Assembly: GCF_900156455.1 (NCBI RefSeq)
Contig: NZ_FTNQ01000001.1
Span: 186,001 to 250,000 of the forward strand
Source of the DNA: Microbacterium sp. RURRCA19A
GTDB lineage: Bacteria; Actinomycetota; Actinomycetes; Actinomycetales; Microbacteriaceae
Length of the DNA: 64,000 bases
Direction of reading: 5' to 3'
Shown here: positions 16,147-24,775 of the stretch, one piece after another
How positions within the stretch are numbered: the first letter of the stretch is position 1
How the letters are laid out: each line of letters begins with the position of its first letter
The notes under the pieces: generated by a model
Told to the model about the DNA's origin: nothing
Seen by the model: only the letters and a program-made list of their open reading frames with translations
Databases searched by the model: none
Translations under genes and position numbers: made by a program

Positions 16147-17520
16147 ATGAGCACACTCGTCACCGAATCCGGAGATCACATCCCCGGTCAGCCGGATTGG
16201 GAAGCGGCGGAGACCCTCTCGATCCGCGGGGGTCGTCCGCTGCGCGGAACGGTCGAGGTCAAGGGGGCGAAGAACCTCGTCACGAAGGCGATGGTGGCCG
16301 CCCTGCTGGGCGACACCACGAGCACGCTGCGCGACGTCCCGATGATCAGCGACGTCAAGGTCGTCCGTTCGCTCCTCGAGGTGCACGGCGTGACCGTGAC
16401 CGAGGGCGAGGAAGAAGGAACCCTCCACCTCGACCCCTCGGGCGCGGTCGCCGCGCACTTCGAGGAGATCGACGCCCACGCGGGCGCCTCGCGCATCCCG
16501 ATCCTGTTCTGCGGACCCCTGCTGCACCTTCTGGGCGAGGCTCTCATCCCCGACCTCGGTGGATGCCGCATCGGCGATCGCCCGATCAACTTCCACATGG
16601 ACGCGCTGCGCGCCTTCGGCGCGGTGGTCGACAAGAGCTATGAGGGCATCCGCATCACCGCCCCGAACGGTCTGCACGGCGCGAACATCACGCTGCCGTA
16701 CCCGAGCGTGGGTGCGACCGAGCAGGTGCTGCTCACCGCCGTCCGCGCGAAGGGCGTCACGGAACTCCGCAACGCCGCGATCGAGCCCGAGATCATGGAT
16801 CTCATCGCCGTGCTGCAAAAGATGGGCGCGATCATCTCGTACGAGCCGAACCGCGTGATCTTCATCGAGGGCGTCGACCGTCTGGTGGGCTACGACCACC
16901 GCGCGATCTTTGACCGCAACGAGGCGGCGTCGTGGGCGTGCGCCGCTCTGGCCACCGACGGCGAGATCTTCGCCAAGGGTGCCCGCCAGCAGGACATGCT
17001 CACGTTCCTCAACGTGTACCGCAAGGCCGGCGGCTGGTTCGACGTGCGCGAGGACGGCATCCTGTTCCGCCGGGGTGGCGACCTCAAGCCGGTCATGGTC
17101 GAGACCGACGTGCACCCCGGGTTCATGACCGACTGGCAGCAGCCGCTGATCGTCGCCCTGACGCAGGCTCACGGCACCTCGACCGTGCACGAGACCGTGT
17201 ACGAGAACCGTCTCGGCTTCACGCAGGCGCTCAACAAGATGGGTGCGGACATCGTCGTGCACCCGAAGGGACTGGACAGCCCCGACCGCCGCGTTCCGCG
17301 CCGCGATCTCGAACAGGCCGCCGTGATCAACGGCCCGACACCGCTCCACGGTGCCGATGTCGAAGTGCCGGATCTGCGCGGCGGGTACAGCTACGTGATC
17401 GCCGCTCTCGCGGCGGAGGGCGAGTCGACGGTCCGCAACATCGGGATCATCCGCCGCGGATACGAGAAGTTCCTCGAGAAGCTGACCGCTCTCGACGCCG
17501 ACTTCGACGTCGTGGGCTGA
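16147..17520 (+). CDS. murA: UDP-N-acetylglucosamine 1-carboxyvinyltransferase
   Basis: 457 residues from ATG 16147. MurA transfers enolpyruvate from PEP to UDP-GlcNAc, the first committed step of peptidoglycan synthesis in the cytoplasm. The substrate lysine-asparagine pair is in VKGAKNLVTKA. The catalytic, fosfomycin-target cysteine is C140 in LGGCRIGDRP. The N-terminus is about 20 residues longer than in E. coli MurA, which is common in this group. The gene sits with an acyltransferase, gpsA and ddl, an envelope-building cluster in the same direction. Confidence 0.94.
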   Translation: MSTLVTESGDHIPGQPDWEAAETLSIRGGRPLRGTVEVKGAKNLVTKAMVAALLGDTTSTLRDVPMISDVKVVRSLLEVHGVTVTEGEEEGTLHLDPSGAVAAHFEEIDAHAGASRIPILFCGPLLHLLGEALIPDLGGCRIGDRPINFHMDALRAFGAVVDKSYEGIRITAPNGLHGANITLPYPSVGATEQVLLTAVRAKGVTELRNAAIEPEIMDLIAVLQKMGAIISYEPNRVIFIEGVDRLVGYDHRAIFDRNEAASWACAALATDGEIFAKGARQQDMLTFLNVYRKAGGWFDVREDGILFRRGGDLKPVMVETDVHPGFMTDWQQPLIVALTQAHGTSTVHETVYENRLGFTQALNKMGADIVVHPKGLDSPDRRVPRRDLEQAAVINGPTPLHGADVEVPDLRGGYSYVIAALAAEGESTVRNIGIIRRGYEKFLEKLTALDADFDVVG

Positions 17521-17523
17521 GCC

Positions 17524-18264
17524 GTGACGGCCTCCCCGGAGAAGAGCCGGCCCAGCGCCTTCTGGCCCCTCGCGGCGATCATCGTGCCCCTCACGGGCCT
17601 GTTCGCGCGGATCGAGATCCGCGGCGCCGAGAACCTTCCGAAGGAGGGGGCCTACGTCTTGGCCCCCAATCACAACTCCGAGTTCGATCCGGTGATCGTC
17701 GCCGTCGCGGTGTGGCGGCTCGGCCGGGCACCGCGGTTCATGGCGAAGGAGAGCCTGTTCCGTGTGCCCGTGCTCGGTGCGGCGCTGAAGGCGACCGGCA
17801 TGGTCCCGGTGCCGCGCAGCTCGACCAGCGCCAACCAGTCGATGAAGGCGGCCGAGCAGATCGCCCGTGATGGGCGCGGCGTCATCGTCTACGCCGAGGG
17901 GACGCTGACCCGCGACCCCGATCTCTGGCCGATGCGCGGCAAGACGGGTGCGGTGCGACTGGCCCTCGCGGCCGATCTGCCCCTCATCCCCCTGGCGCAG
18001 TGGGGCGTGCAGCAGATCCTCCCGCGGTACGGCAAGCTCCGCTTCCCCCGCCGCTCGCACGTGATCGTGGAGTTCGGTCCGGCGATGGACGTCGCCGACT
18101 ACCGCGCGACCGCGACGCAACCGGCGACGCTGACGCGCGCGACCGATGCGCTCATGGCCCGGATCTCCGAGATGCTCTCGGGGCTGCGGGGCCTGCCGGC
18201 ACCGCCCGAACGCTGGAACCCGTCGCAGCACGGCCAGAACGAGACGGGTCGCCTTGAGTCGTAA
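17524..18264 (+). CDS. plsC: 1-acyl-sn-glycerol-3-phosphate acyltransferase
   Basis: 246 residues from GTG 17524, three bases after the murA stop. The acyltransferase box NHx4D appears as NHNSEFD, and the second conserved block as VYAEGTLTRDPDLWPMRGKTG. The enzyme acylates lysophosphatidic acid to phosphatidic acid at the membrane. Downstream overlap with gpsA, which makes glycerol 3-phosphate, fits a phospholipid precursor unit. The substrate could differ in detail because the PlsC family is broad. Confidence 0.86.
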   Translation: MTASPEKSRPSAFWPLAAIIVPLTGLFARIEIRGAENLPKEGAYVLAPNHNSEFDPVIVAVAVWRLGRAPRFMAKESLFRVPVLGAALKATGMVPVPRSSTSANQSMKAAEQIARDGRGVIVYAEGTLTRDPDLWPMRGKTGAVRLALAADLPLIPLAQWGVQQILPRYGKLRFPRRSHVIVEFGPAMDVADYRATATQPATLTRATDALMARISEMLSGLRGLPAPPERWNPSQHGQNETGRLES

Positions 18265-19390
18265 GAGCGAAGCGCTTGCGCCCAAGGTCGCCGTCGTCGG
18301 TGCCGGCAGTTGGGGTACGACGTTCGGCAAGATCCTCGCCGACGGTGGCGCCTCCGTCGTCATGTGGGCTCGCCGGCCCGAGCTGGCCGCCGAGATCACG
18401 GAGTCCAAGCGCAACAGCCGCTACCTGTCGGGCATCAATCTGCCCCGCACGATGACCGCGACGACCGACCTCGCCGAGGCGCTGAGCGGGGCCGAGCAGA
18501 TCTACCTCTCGGTGCCCAGCCAGTCGCTCCGCGAGAACCTGGCGGCGATCCGTCCGCTGGTGGAACGCACGGATGTTCCCCTGGTGTCGCTGATGAAGGG
18601 CGTCGAGAAGTCGACGGGACTGCGGATGAGCCAGGTCATCGAGCAGATGCTCGAATGCGATCCGGCCCGCATCGCCGTGGCCTCCGGACCCAATCTCGCC
18701 CTCGAGATCGCCCGGGAGCAGCCGACCGCGGCGGTGATCAGCTCGCTGAGCCCCGAGACGGCCGAGGCGGTCGCCCGCCGTGCACGCAACCGGTACTTCC
18801 GTTCGTTCGTGAACACCGACGTGATCGGCACCGAGTTCGGCGGAGTCCTGAAGAACCTCATCGCCGTCGCGATCGGCATCGTCGACGGCGTCGGCTACGG
18901 CGAGAACACCAAGGCGTCGATCATCACGCGCGGCCTGGTCGAGATGACCGACTTCGCCGTCGCGCAGGGTGCTCAGCCCGAGACCCTGCAGGGGCTCGCG
19001 GGGCTCGGCGACCTCATCGCGACGTGCCAGTCGCCGCTCAGCCGCAACAACACCGCCGGGCGCCTGCTCGGACAGGGATACGGCTACCAGGACGTCGTCA
19101 AGCAGATGCAGCAGACCGCCGAGGGATTGGCATCCGTCGCCCCGGTCCTGCAGCTCGCGAAGCAGGTCGGCGTCGACATGCCCATCGTGCAGCAGGTGAA
19201 GATGGTGCTGGACGGCACCATGGATCCGCGCGACATCGCGCCCCATCTCACGACCGACGACGACCAGCCGCAGGGCGAGAGGACGCAGAATGACCAGACC
19301 GGCGGTGGTGGTGCTCTTCGGCGGGCGCTCCAGCGAGCATTCGATCAGTTCCGCCACGGCGGGCGGGGTGCTGCGCGCGATCGATCGTGA
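18254..19390 (+). CDS. gpsA: glycerol-3-phosphate dehydrogenase [NAD(P)+], with unusual C-terminal extension into ddl
   Basis: 378 residues if begun at the TTG at 18254, which overlaps the plsC stop by 11 bp and has GAGACGGG just upstream; no in-frame ATG or GTG gives the conserved N-terminus. The Rossmann motif is AVVGAGSWGTTFG; MKGVEKSTG and GVLKNLIAVAIGIVDG carry the active-site lysines. GpsA reduces dihydroxyacetone phosphate to glycerol 3-phosphate. Family length is about 330-345, but this frame stays open to 19390, 101 bp inside ddl. In the third frame a TGA lies at 19291-19293, where an ATGA overlap with ddl would be normal, so a small indel near the 3' end is possible. Confidence 0.9.
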   Translation: MSRKSEALAPKVAVVGAGSWGTTFGKILADGGASVVMWARRPELAAEITESKRNSRYLSGINLPRTMTATTDLAEALSGAEQIYLSVPSQSLRENLAAIRPLVERTDVPLVSLMKGVEKSTGLRMSQVIEQMLECDPARIAVASGPNLALEIAREQPTAAVISSLSPETAEAVARRARNRYFRSFVNTDVIGTEFGGVLKNLIAVAIGIVDGVGYGENTKASIITRGLVEMTDFAVAQGAQPETLQGLAGLGDLIATCQSPLSRNNTAGRLLGQGYGYQDVVKQMQQTAEGLASVAPVLQLAKQVGVDMPIVQQVKMVLDGTMDPRDIAPHLTTDDDQPQGERTQNDQTGGGGALRRALQRAFDQFRHGGRGAARDRS

Positions 19391-20375
19391 GCGCTTCCGG
19401 GTGATCCCCGTCGGGATCACCCGTGACGGCGCCTTCGTGCTCGAGGACGACGACCCGGACAAGTTCGCTCTGCGCCCCGAGGCGCTGCCCGAGGTCCGCG
19501 ACAACGGCACCCGGGTGCGGCTGCCGGAGTCGACGCTCTCGCGCGAGTGGACGGTGACGGATGCCTCCGGCGAACGCTCGCTCGGCGAGGTCGACGTCGT
19601 GCTGCCCATCCTGCACGGCCGCTTCGGTGAGGACGGGACGGTGCAGGGGCTTCTCGAGCTCCTCGGCATCCCGTACGCCGGTGGCGGCGTCCTGATGTCG
19701 GCGATCGGCATGAACAAGAACGTCACCAAGCGCGTGCTGCGCTCGGCGGGGGTACCGGTCGTGCCCTGGGTCGCGGTGACGCGTGCCGACCTCGCGCGCG
19801 ATCGCGCCCTGTGGGAGCGTCGCATCCGCTCGCTCGACCTGCCCGTGTTCGTGAAGCCGAACGAGGCGGGCTCGAGCGTCGGCGTCACCAAGGTGTCGCG
19901 CTGGGAAGACCTGGATGCCGCTCTCGACACGGCGTTCGCGGAGGACCGGCTCGTGCTCGTCGAGCAGGCCATCGTCGGGCGCGAGCTCGAGTGCGGTGTG
20001 CTGCCGGGCCGTGACGGGGGTCCCGTGCGGGTCAGCGTCGCGGGCGAGATCGTGGTCACGGGGCGGGAGTTCTACGACTTCGAGGCGAAGTACATGAACG
20101 CGCCCGGCGTCGATCTCGTGTGCCCGGCCGACCTGCGCGACGGAGAGCTCGCCGAGATGCAGCGGATCGCCGCCCAGGCCTTCGAAGCCCTCGGCGGCGA
20201 AGGCCTCGCCCGGGTGGACTTCTTCTACACCGGTACCGAGTTCTACGTGAACGAAGTCAACACGATGCCGGGGTTCACCCCGATCTCGATGTTCCCGACG
20301 TGCTGGATCGCGTCGGGGCTGTCGTACCCAGAGCTCATCAGCGACCTGCTGGACGCCGCGCTCGCCCGGGACTGA
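19290..20375 (+). CDS. ddl: D-alanine--D-alanine ligase
   Basis: 361 residues. ATG 19290 is fixed by the conserved start VVVLFGGRSSEHSIS. It joins two D-Ala using ATP for peptidoglycan precursors. ATP-grasp features are seen: PILHGRFGEDGTVQG, FVKPNEAGSSVGV, FEAKYMN and the metal-binding end YVNEVNTMPGFT. Its start lies inside the gpsA frame. It converges with the DUF3515 gene 23 bp away with no obvious terminator between them. Confidence 0.96.
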   Translation: MTRPAVVVLFGGRSSEHSISSATAGGVLRAIDRERFRVIPVGITRDGAFVLEDDDPDKFALRPEALPEVRDNGTRVRLPESTLSREWTVTDASGERSLGEVDVVLPILHGRFGEDGTVQGLLELLGIPYAGGGVLMSAIGMNKNVTKRVLRSAGVPVVPWVAVTRADLARDRALWERRIRSLDLPVFVKPNEAGSSVGVTKVSRWEDLDAALDTAFAEDRLVLVEQAIVGRELECGVLPGRDGGPVRVSVAGEIVVTGREFYDFEAKYMNAPGVDLVCPADLRDGELAEMQRIAAQAFEALGGEGLARVDFFYTGTEFYVNEVNTMPGFTPISMFPTCWIASGLSYPELISDLLDAALARD

Positions 20376-20398
20376 GCGCACCGCGCCGGCGACCCCGC

Positions 20399-20902
20399 TC
20401 AGGGCGTGGGAGTCGGCGCGGGTGTCGCATCCGCGGGCGAGGTGCAGACCTGGCCGGTCGCGGGCAGATAGTCGCGGATCAGGGGCGCGAGCGCACGCGC
20501 GATGTCGGCGCTGCTCGCGGTGCCGGCGTTGAGGAACACCTGGATCGCCGGCTGATGCCCGAAAGTCGTCAGCGTGTACTTCTGATCGGTCGCCTGCGAC
20601 TCGTCCACGAGCCAGTCGACGCCGTCGAACGTGCGGCAGGGGAGCGTCGAGGGGCCGGGGGCCTCGAGGCCGCAGGTGATCAGGATGCTGGCCGGGCTGC
20701 CGTACGCGCCGGTCGCCTGAGCGTCGGTCCAGCGGCGGTCCTGATCCGAGATCGACTTCGGCAGGCGCGCGGTGATCTGTGCGCACGCCGGGTCGTTCGC
20801 CGCCGCGGCCGGCTCCATCGACACGGTCGAGGTGCACGCCGCGAGCCCCGGAAGGAGGGCGAGGACGGCGAGGAGCGCGAGGGGACGACGGGAGCGGGGC
20901 AC
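20399..20902 (-). CDS. DUF3515 family lipoprotein
   Basis: 167 residues from GTG 20902. A lipoprotein signal with lipobox LAAC (Cys23) is followed by a domain with Cys residues in DPACAQITARLP, ITCGLEAPG and LPCRTFDGVDWL, matching actinobacterial DUF3515 proteins encoded beside ddl and thiL. The C-terminus is Pro/Thr-rich. The function is unknown. Transcription appears leaderless: TAGCCT (20909-20914 on the minus strand) ends 6 nt before the GTG. The intergenic gap to divergent thiL is only 25 bp. Confidence 0.82.
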   Translation of the reverse strand: MPRSRRPLALLAVLALLPGLAACTSTVSMEPAAAANDPACAQITARLPKSISDQDRRWTDAQATGAYGSPASILITCGLEAPGPSTLPCRTFDGVDWLVDESQATDQKYTLTTFGHQPAIQVFLNAGTASSADIARALAPLIRDYLPATGQVCTSPADATPAPTPTP

Positions 20903-20927
20903 CCCTCCAGGCTAATAGCGTGGGAGG
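20903..20927. promoter_or_regulatory. 25-bp divergent double promoter (DUF3515 / thiL)
   Basis: Minus-strand TAGCCT (20914 to 20909) and plus-strand TAGCGT (20916-20921) are one base apart, each ending exactly 6 nt before its own GTG start (20902 and 20928). The two -35 regions must therefore lie inside the opposite gene. Confidence 0.65.
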
Positions 20928-21920
20928 GTGACCGACGCCGAGACCACCGTGGGGGAGCTGTCCGAGGGGCAGGTGCTCCGCGGCATCCTGGACCGCCTGC
21001 CCGCCTCGACCGCGCCGGTGGGCCCGGGTGACGACGCGGCGGTGCTCGCCGTTCCGGACGGGCGCGTGGTCGCCACGACGGACACGCTCGTGCACGGTCC
21101 GGACTTCCGGCTGGCGTGGTCGTCCGCCGCGGACCTCGGGTACAAGGCGGCGGCGGTCAACCTCGCCGACGTCGCGGCGATGGGCGCGCGCCCCATCGCG
21201 CTGCTCGTCGCCCTCGCGATGCCGGATGACACCCCGATCTCGTTCGTACGTGGGCTCGCCGACGGGCTCGCGCAGGCGTGCGCCGAGCTCGCCCCCGGCT
21301 GCGCGGTGGAGGGCGGCGACCTCACGGTCTCGGACACGCTGACGATCGCGGTGACGGCGCTGGGAAGCCTGGACGGGCGGGATCCCGTGCGACGGTCCGG
21401 CGCGCGGGTCGGGGACGCCGTGCACCTGATCGGCGACCTGGGTGTCGCCGGTCGCGGGCTCGAGGTGCTGTTCACGCGTTTCGTCGACGCCGACGGCGTC
21501 CCGATCCCCGTGGGTCCCGAGGGCCGCGCGGCGCTGGATGCAGAGGACGTCGCGGCGCTGGATCGTCAGCTCCGCCCGCGGCCACCGATCGCCGACGCGC
21601 TGCGCGCGGCGGATGCCGGAGCGACCGCCATGATGGACGTCTCCGACGGACTGGCCCTGGATGCCGAGCGCCTCGCCGACGCGTCCGGGGTGACGATCGA
21701 CTTCGACGCGGAGGCGCTGGGCGACGATCTCGCGCGGTCGCTCGGCGGGGGAGAGGACCACGGGTTCCTCGTGACCTTCCCCGCGGGGACGAGCGGCCCG
21801 GGGCGGCGCGTCGGTTCGGTCGAGCCCCGCGGCGAGGCCGCCGTGACGGTCGACGGCCGCGCCTGGACGGGGCGCTCCGGCTGGGACCCCTACCGCGACT
21901 GGGACGCCGGCCGCGGCTGA
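20928..21920 (+). CDS. thiL: thiamine-monophosphate kinase
   Basis: 330 residues from GTG 20928. ThiL phosphorylates thiamine monophosphate to thiamine diphosphate. Features of the PurM/ThiL fold are PVGPGDDAAVLAVPDG, VATTDTLVHGPDF, KAAAVNLADVAAMGARP and the ATP-site segments VEGGDLT and MMDVSDGLALD. Starting at the promoter-proximal GTG leaves no room for a leader, so no TPP riboswitch is possible here. It converges with rsmD. Confidence 0.93.
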   Translation: MTDAETTVGELSEGQVLRGILDRLPASTAPVGPGDDAAVLAVPDGRVVATTDTLVHGPDFRLAWSSAADLGYKAAAVNLADVAAMGARPIALLVALAMPDDTPISFVRGLADGLAQACAELAPGCAVEGGDLTVSDTLTIAVTALGSLDGRDPVRRSGARVGDAVHLIGDLGVAGRGLEVLFTRFVDADGVPIPVGPEGRAALDAEDVAALDRQLRPRPPIADALRAADAGATAMMDVSDGLALDAERLADASGVTIDFDAEALGDDLARSLGGGEDHGFLVTFPAGTSGPGRRVGSVEPRGEAAVTVDGRAWTGRSGWDPYRDWDAGRG

Positions 21921-21959
21921 ACGGCGCGGTGTAGGCGACTCCCGCGAGCGGGGCCGGGG

Positions 21960-22523
21960 TCAGCGGGGCGGTCGGCCCCACCAGAGAGTCGTGTCGCCGT
22001 AGGTGCGGTCGCGATCGGCCTCGAGGCCGGCGGCCGCCCAGTCCGGTGCGGGGGAACGCTTCGCCCGCTCGACGATGACGGCGGCATCCGCGCTGAGACG
22101 GGCAGCCAGCCCGGCGAGGACCCGGGCGATCTCCGCGTCCGAGACGTCGTAGGGCGGGTCGAGGAACACCAGGTCCCACTCCGACGTGGAGGTCTCCACG
22201 AATGTCGTGGCGTTCGCGCGATGCACCCGCGCCGCGCCGGCCACGCCCGCGGAGCGCAGTCGCTCCGCGTTCTTGCGGATGAGGGTGGCCGCGGGTGCGG
22301 AGAGCTCGACGAGGTCGGCCGAGACCGCACCTCGGCTCAGGCTCTCGAGCCCGAGGGCGCCGGAGCCCGCGTACAGGTCGAGGACACGCGCGCCGTCGAC
22401 GAGGTCGGCGGAGTCGAGGGCGCCGAACAGCGACTCGCGGACGCGGTCGCTCGTGGGCCGCGTGCCCTTCGGCGGGACGTCGAGAACCGTGCCGCCCGCG
22501 CGGCCGGAGATGATGCGGGTCAC
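21960..22523 (-). CDS. rsmD: 16S rRNA (guanine-N2)-methyltransferase, G966 specific
   Basis: 187 residues from GTG 22523. RsmD methylates G966 of 16S rRNA. It shows ISGRAGG and GTRPTSDRVRESLFGAL at the N-terminus, the SAM-binding LDLYAGSGALGLESLSRGA, and the catalytic motif VFLDPPYD. TAGGCT ends 6 nt upstream of the GTG, so the mRNA is probably leaderless. rsmD is divergent from recG; in many Actinobacteria it is next to recG and coaD, as here. Confidence 0.94.
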   Translation of the reverse strand: MTRIISGRAGGTVLDVPPKGTRPTSDRVRESLFGALDSADLVDGARVLDLYAGSGALGLESLSRGAVSADLVELSAPAATLIRKNAERLRSAGVAGAARVHRANATTFVETSTSEWDLVFLDPPYDVSDAEIARVLAGLAARLSADAAVIVERAKRSPAPDWAAAGLEADRDRTYGDTTLWWGRPPR

Positions 22524-22529
22524 CGTCTC

Positions 22530-22535
22530 AGCCTA
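22530..22535 (-). promoter_or_regulatory. rsmD -10 box (leaderless)
   Basis: TAGGCT on the minus strand, 6 nt before GTG 22523. Confidence 0.55.
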
Positions 22536-22572
22536 CAAACCGCGAGTCCGTTCCGACGTCGGAGGTCGTGCC

Positions 22573-22578
22573 TAGACT
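22573..22578 (+). promoter_or_regulatory. recG -10 box (leaderless)
   Basis: TAGACT, 6 nt before ATG 22585. A possible -35, TTCCGA, lies at 22551-22556. Confidence 0.6.
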
Positions 22579-22584
22579 CGGTGC

Positions 22585-24747
22585 ATGCCCGGTCTCTCGC
22601 TGTCGTCCCGACTCGACGGCGCCGTGGGCGGCAAGACCGCCGCCGCGTTCGAGCGTGCCTTCGGGATGAAGACCGTCGGCGAGCTCCTCGAGCACTATCC
22701 GCGCCGCTACGCCCGCCGCGGCGAGCTCACGCCCATCGCGTCGTTGCCGCTCGGCGAGCCGGTCACGATCGTGGCCGAGGTGGTCAGCGCGACCGAGCGC
22801 CGCATGCAGAACCGTCGGGGGTCTCTGCTCGAGGTCATCATCAGCGACGGCGACGGGCGGCTGTCGCTGACGTTCTTCAACCAGTCGTGGCGTCTGAAAG
22901 ACCTGACCCCCGGTCGCCGCGGCATCTTCTCGGGGAAGGTGGGGGAGTATCGGCGTCAGACGCAGCTGACCCACCCCGACTATTCGCTGTTCGACGATCT
23001 CGAAGAGGCCCGCGCCGAAGCCGAGGTGAACGCGAAGCGCCCCATCCCGATCTACCCGGCCACCAGCACGGTCCCGAGTCCGCTCGTGCAGAAGACGATC
23101 TCGCTGGTCCTCGACGGTCTCGGTGCCGTCGACGACCCGCTGCCGGAGGCGTTGCGCGAACGCCGCGGCCTCGTCGGCGCGCGGACAGCGCTCGAGCACA
23201 TCCACCGCCCGTATCACGACGACGAGATCCCGCCGGCGGTCGAGACCCTGCGCATGCAGGAGGCGTTCGTCCTCCAGACCGCTCTGCTGCAGCAGCGCCA
23301 GTTCGTGCGCGCGCTGTCGGCCACGAAGCGTCCCGCGACTCCCGGAGGTCTGCTCGAGCGTTTCGACGCCGCGCTGCCGTTCGCCCTCACGCCCGATCAG
23401 GAGACGGTGGGCGCGCGGATCGCCGCCGACCTGGTGGGCGACTGGCCGATGAACCGACTGGTGCAGGGAGAGGTCGGTTCGGGGAAGACCCTCGTGGCAC
23501 TGCGGGCGATGCTGCAGGTCGCCGAGTCCGGGGGCCAGTCGGCTCTCATCGCACCGACCGAGGTCCTCGCCGCCCAGCACGTGCGCTCGATCGCGAAGAT
23601 GCTGGGACCGCAGCTCGCCCCCGAGCTGATGCCGACGCTGCTCACCGGTCAGCTCCCCGCCGCCGAGCGCCGCCGCGCCGCGCTGCGGGTGGCATCCGGT
23701 CAGGCCCGCATCGTGGTCGGTACGCACGCTCTGCTGAGCTCGACGACGACGTTCGCCGACCTCGGCTTCGTGGTGGTCGACGAGCAGCACCGGTTCGGGG
23801 TCGACCAGCGCGAAGCGCTCCGCGCGAAGGGGGACTCGCCGCACACGCTGGTGCTGACGGCGACACCCATTCCGCGAACGGTGGCGATGACCGTGTTCGG
23901 CGATCTCGACGTCTCGACGATCCGCACCATGCCCGCGGGGCGCGCCGGCATCGAGACTTTCGTCGCACCGCTCGCCGAGAAGCCGGGGTGGTTCGCTCGC
24001 GTCTGGGACCGTGTGGCCGAAGAGGTCGCGAAGACCCACCAGGTGTTCGTCGTGTGCGCCGCGATCGACGCCGAGAAACTCACGTCCGACGAGGTCGGAG
24101 ACGAACCCGCCGAGGGCGCGGCCGATACGCGCACCCGGTGGGGCGTCGTGCAGGTGCGGACCCTCCTCGACACACTGCCGGCTTTCGCCGACATCCGTGT
24201 CGAGATCCTCCACGGCAAGATGCACGCCGATGAGAAGGATGCCGTGATGCAGGCGTTCGCGCGCGGCGACATCGATGTCCTGGTCGCCACGACCGTGATC
24301 GAGGTGGGCGTCGACGTGCCGAACGCCTCGACGATGGTGATCCTGGAGGCCGACCGCTTCGGCGTGTCGCAGCTGCACCAGTTGCGCGGCCGCGTCGGCC
24401 GCGGTGGTCTGCCCGGCCTGTGCCTGCTCGTGACGGAAGCGGCGCCCGGCACGTCCTCTCGTTCGCGCGTTGAGGCCGTGGCCCGCACGCTCGACGGTTT
24501 CGAACTCGCCGAAGTCGACCTGGAGCTGCGCGGCGAGGGCGATGTCCTGGGCGGCGCGCAGTCCGGCGTGCGGTCGTCTCTGCGTCTCCTGCGCGTCGTC
24601 ACGGACGCCGAGCTCATCGTCGAAGCGCGGGCGGTCGCCGAGACGGTCCTCGCCGACGACCCGGCGCTGGTCCGGCACCCGGGTCTGGCGGCTGCCCTGG
24701 AACGGCGGGTCGGTGTGGAAGAACGTGCAGCGCTGGCCAAGTCGTGA
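22585..24747 (+). CDS. recG: ATP-dependent DNA helicase RecG
   Basis: 720 residues. RecG remodels stalled replication forks and Holliday junctions. The N-terminal wedge region contains LLEHYPRRYARRG and an OB-fold. Helicase motifs follow: Q-type region FALTPDQ, Walker A GEVGSGKT (about residue 295), DExH box VVDEQHRFG, motif III TATPIPRT, motif V TTVIEVGVDVPNAS and motif VI HQLRGRVGRGG. The length is normal for the family. It has its own leaderless promoter and is followed by coaD after 28 bp. Confidence 0.96.
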   Translation: MPGLSLSSRLDGAVGGKTAAAFERAFGMKTVGELLEHYPRRYARRGELTPIASLPLGEPVTIVAEVVSATERRMQNRRGSLLEVIISDGDGRLSLTFFNQSWRLKDLTPGRRGIFSGKVGEYRRQTQLTHPDYSLFDDLEEARAEAEVNAKRPIPIYPATSTVPSPLVQKTISLVLDGLGAVDDPLPEALRERRGLVGARTALEHIHRPYHDDEIPPAVETLRMQEAFVLQTALLQQRQFVRALSATKRPATPGGLLERFDAALPFALTPDQETVGARIAADLVGDWPMNRLVQGEVGSGKTLVALRAMLQVAESGGQSALIAPTEVLAAQHVRSIAKMLGPQLAPELMPTLLTGQLPAAERRRAALRVASGQARIVVGTHALLSSTTTFADLGFVVVDEQHRFGVDQREALRAKGDSPHTLVLTATPIPRTVAMTVFGDLDVSTIRTMPAGRAGIETFVAPLAEKPGWFARVWDRVAEEVAKTHQVFVVCAAIDAEKLTSDEVGDEPAEGAADTRTRWGVVQVRTLLDTLPAFADIRVEILHGKMHADEKDAVMQAFARGDIDVLVATTVIEVGVDVPNASTMVILEADRFGVSQLHQLRGRVGRGGLPGLCLLVTEAAPGTSSRSRVEAVARTLDGFELAEVDLELRGEGDVLGGAQSGVRSSLRLLRVVTDAELIVEARAVAETVLADDPALVRHPGLAAALERRVGVEERAALAKS

Positions 24748-24763
24748 GCGCGGACACGATGGA

Positions 24764-24769
24764 TAGGCT
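24764..24769 (+). promoter_or_regulatory. coaD -10 box (leaderless)
   Basis: TAGGCT, 6 nt before ATG 24776. coaD may therefore be transcribed independently of recG. Confidence 0.55.
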
Positions 24770-24775
24770 GGCGGA

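Noticed and set aside
15229..18414. Minus-strand frame of 1061 codons across leuD, murA and plsC
   Set aside because: Composition of a shadow frame; three well-supported genes occupy the opposite strand.
20903..20927. TPP riboswitch before thiL
   Set aside because: The intergenic region is 25 bp and the transcript appears leaderless.
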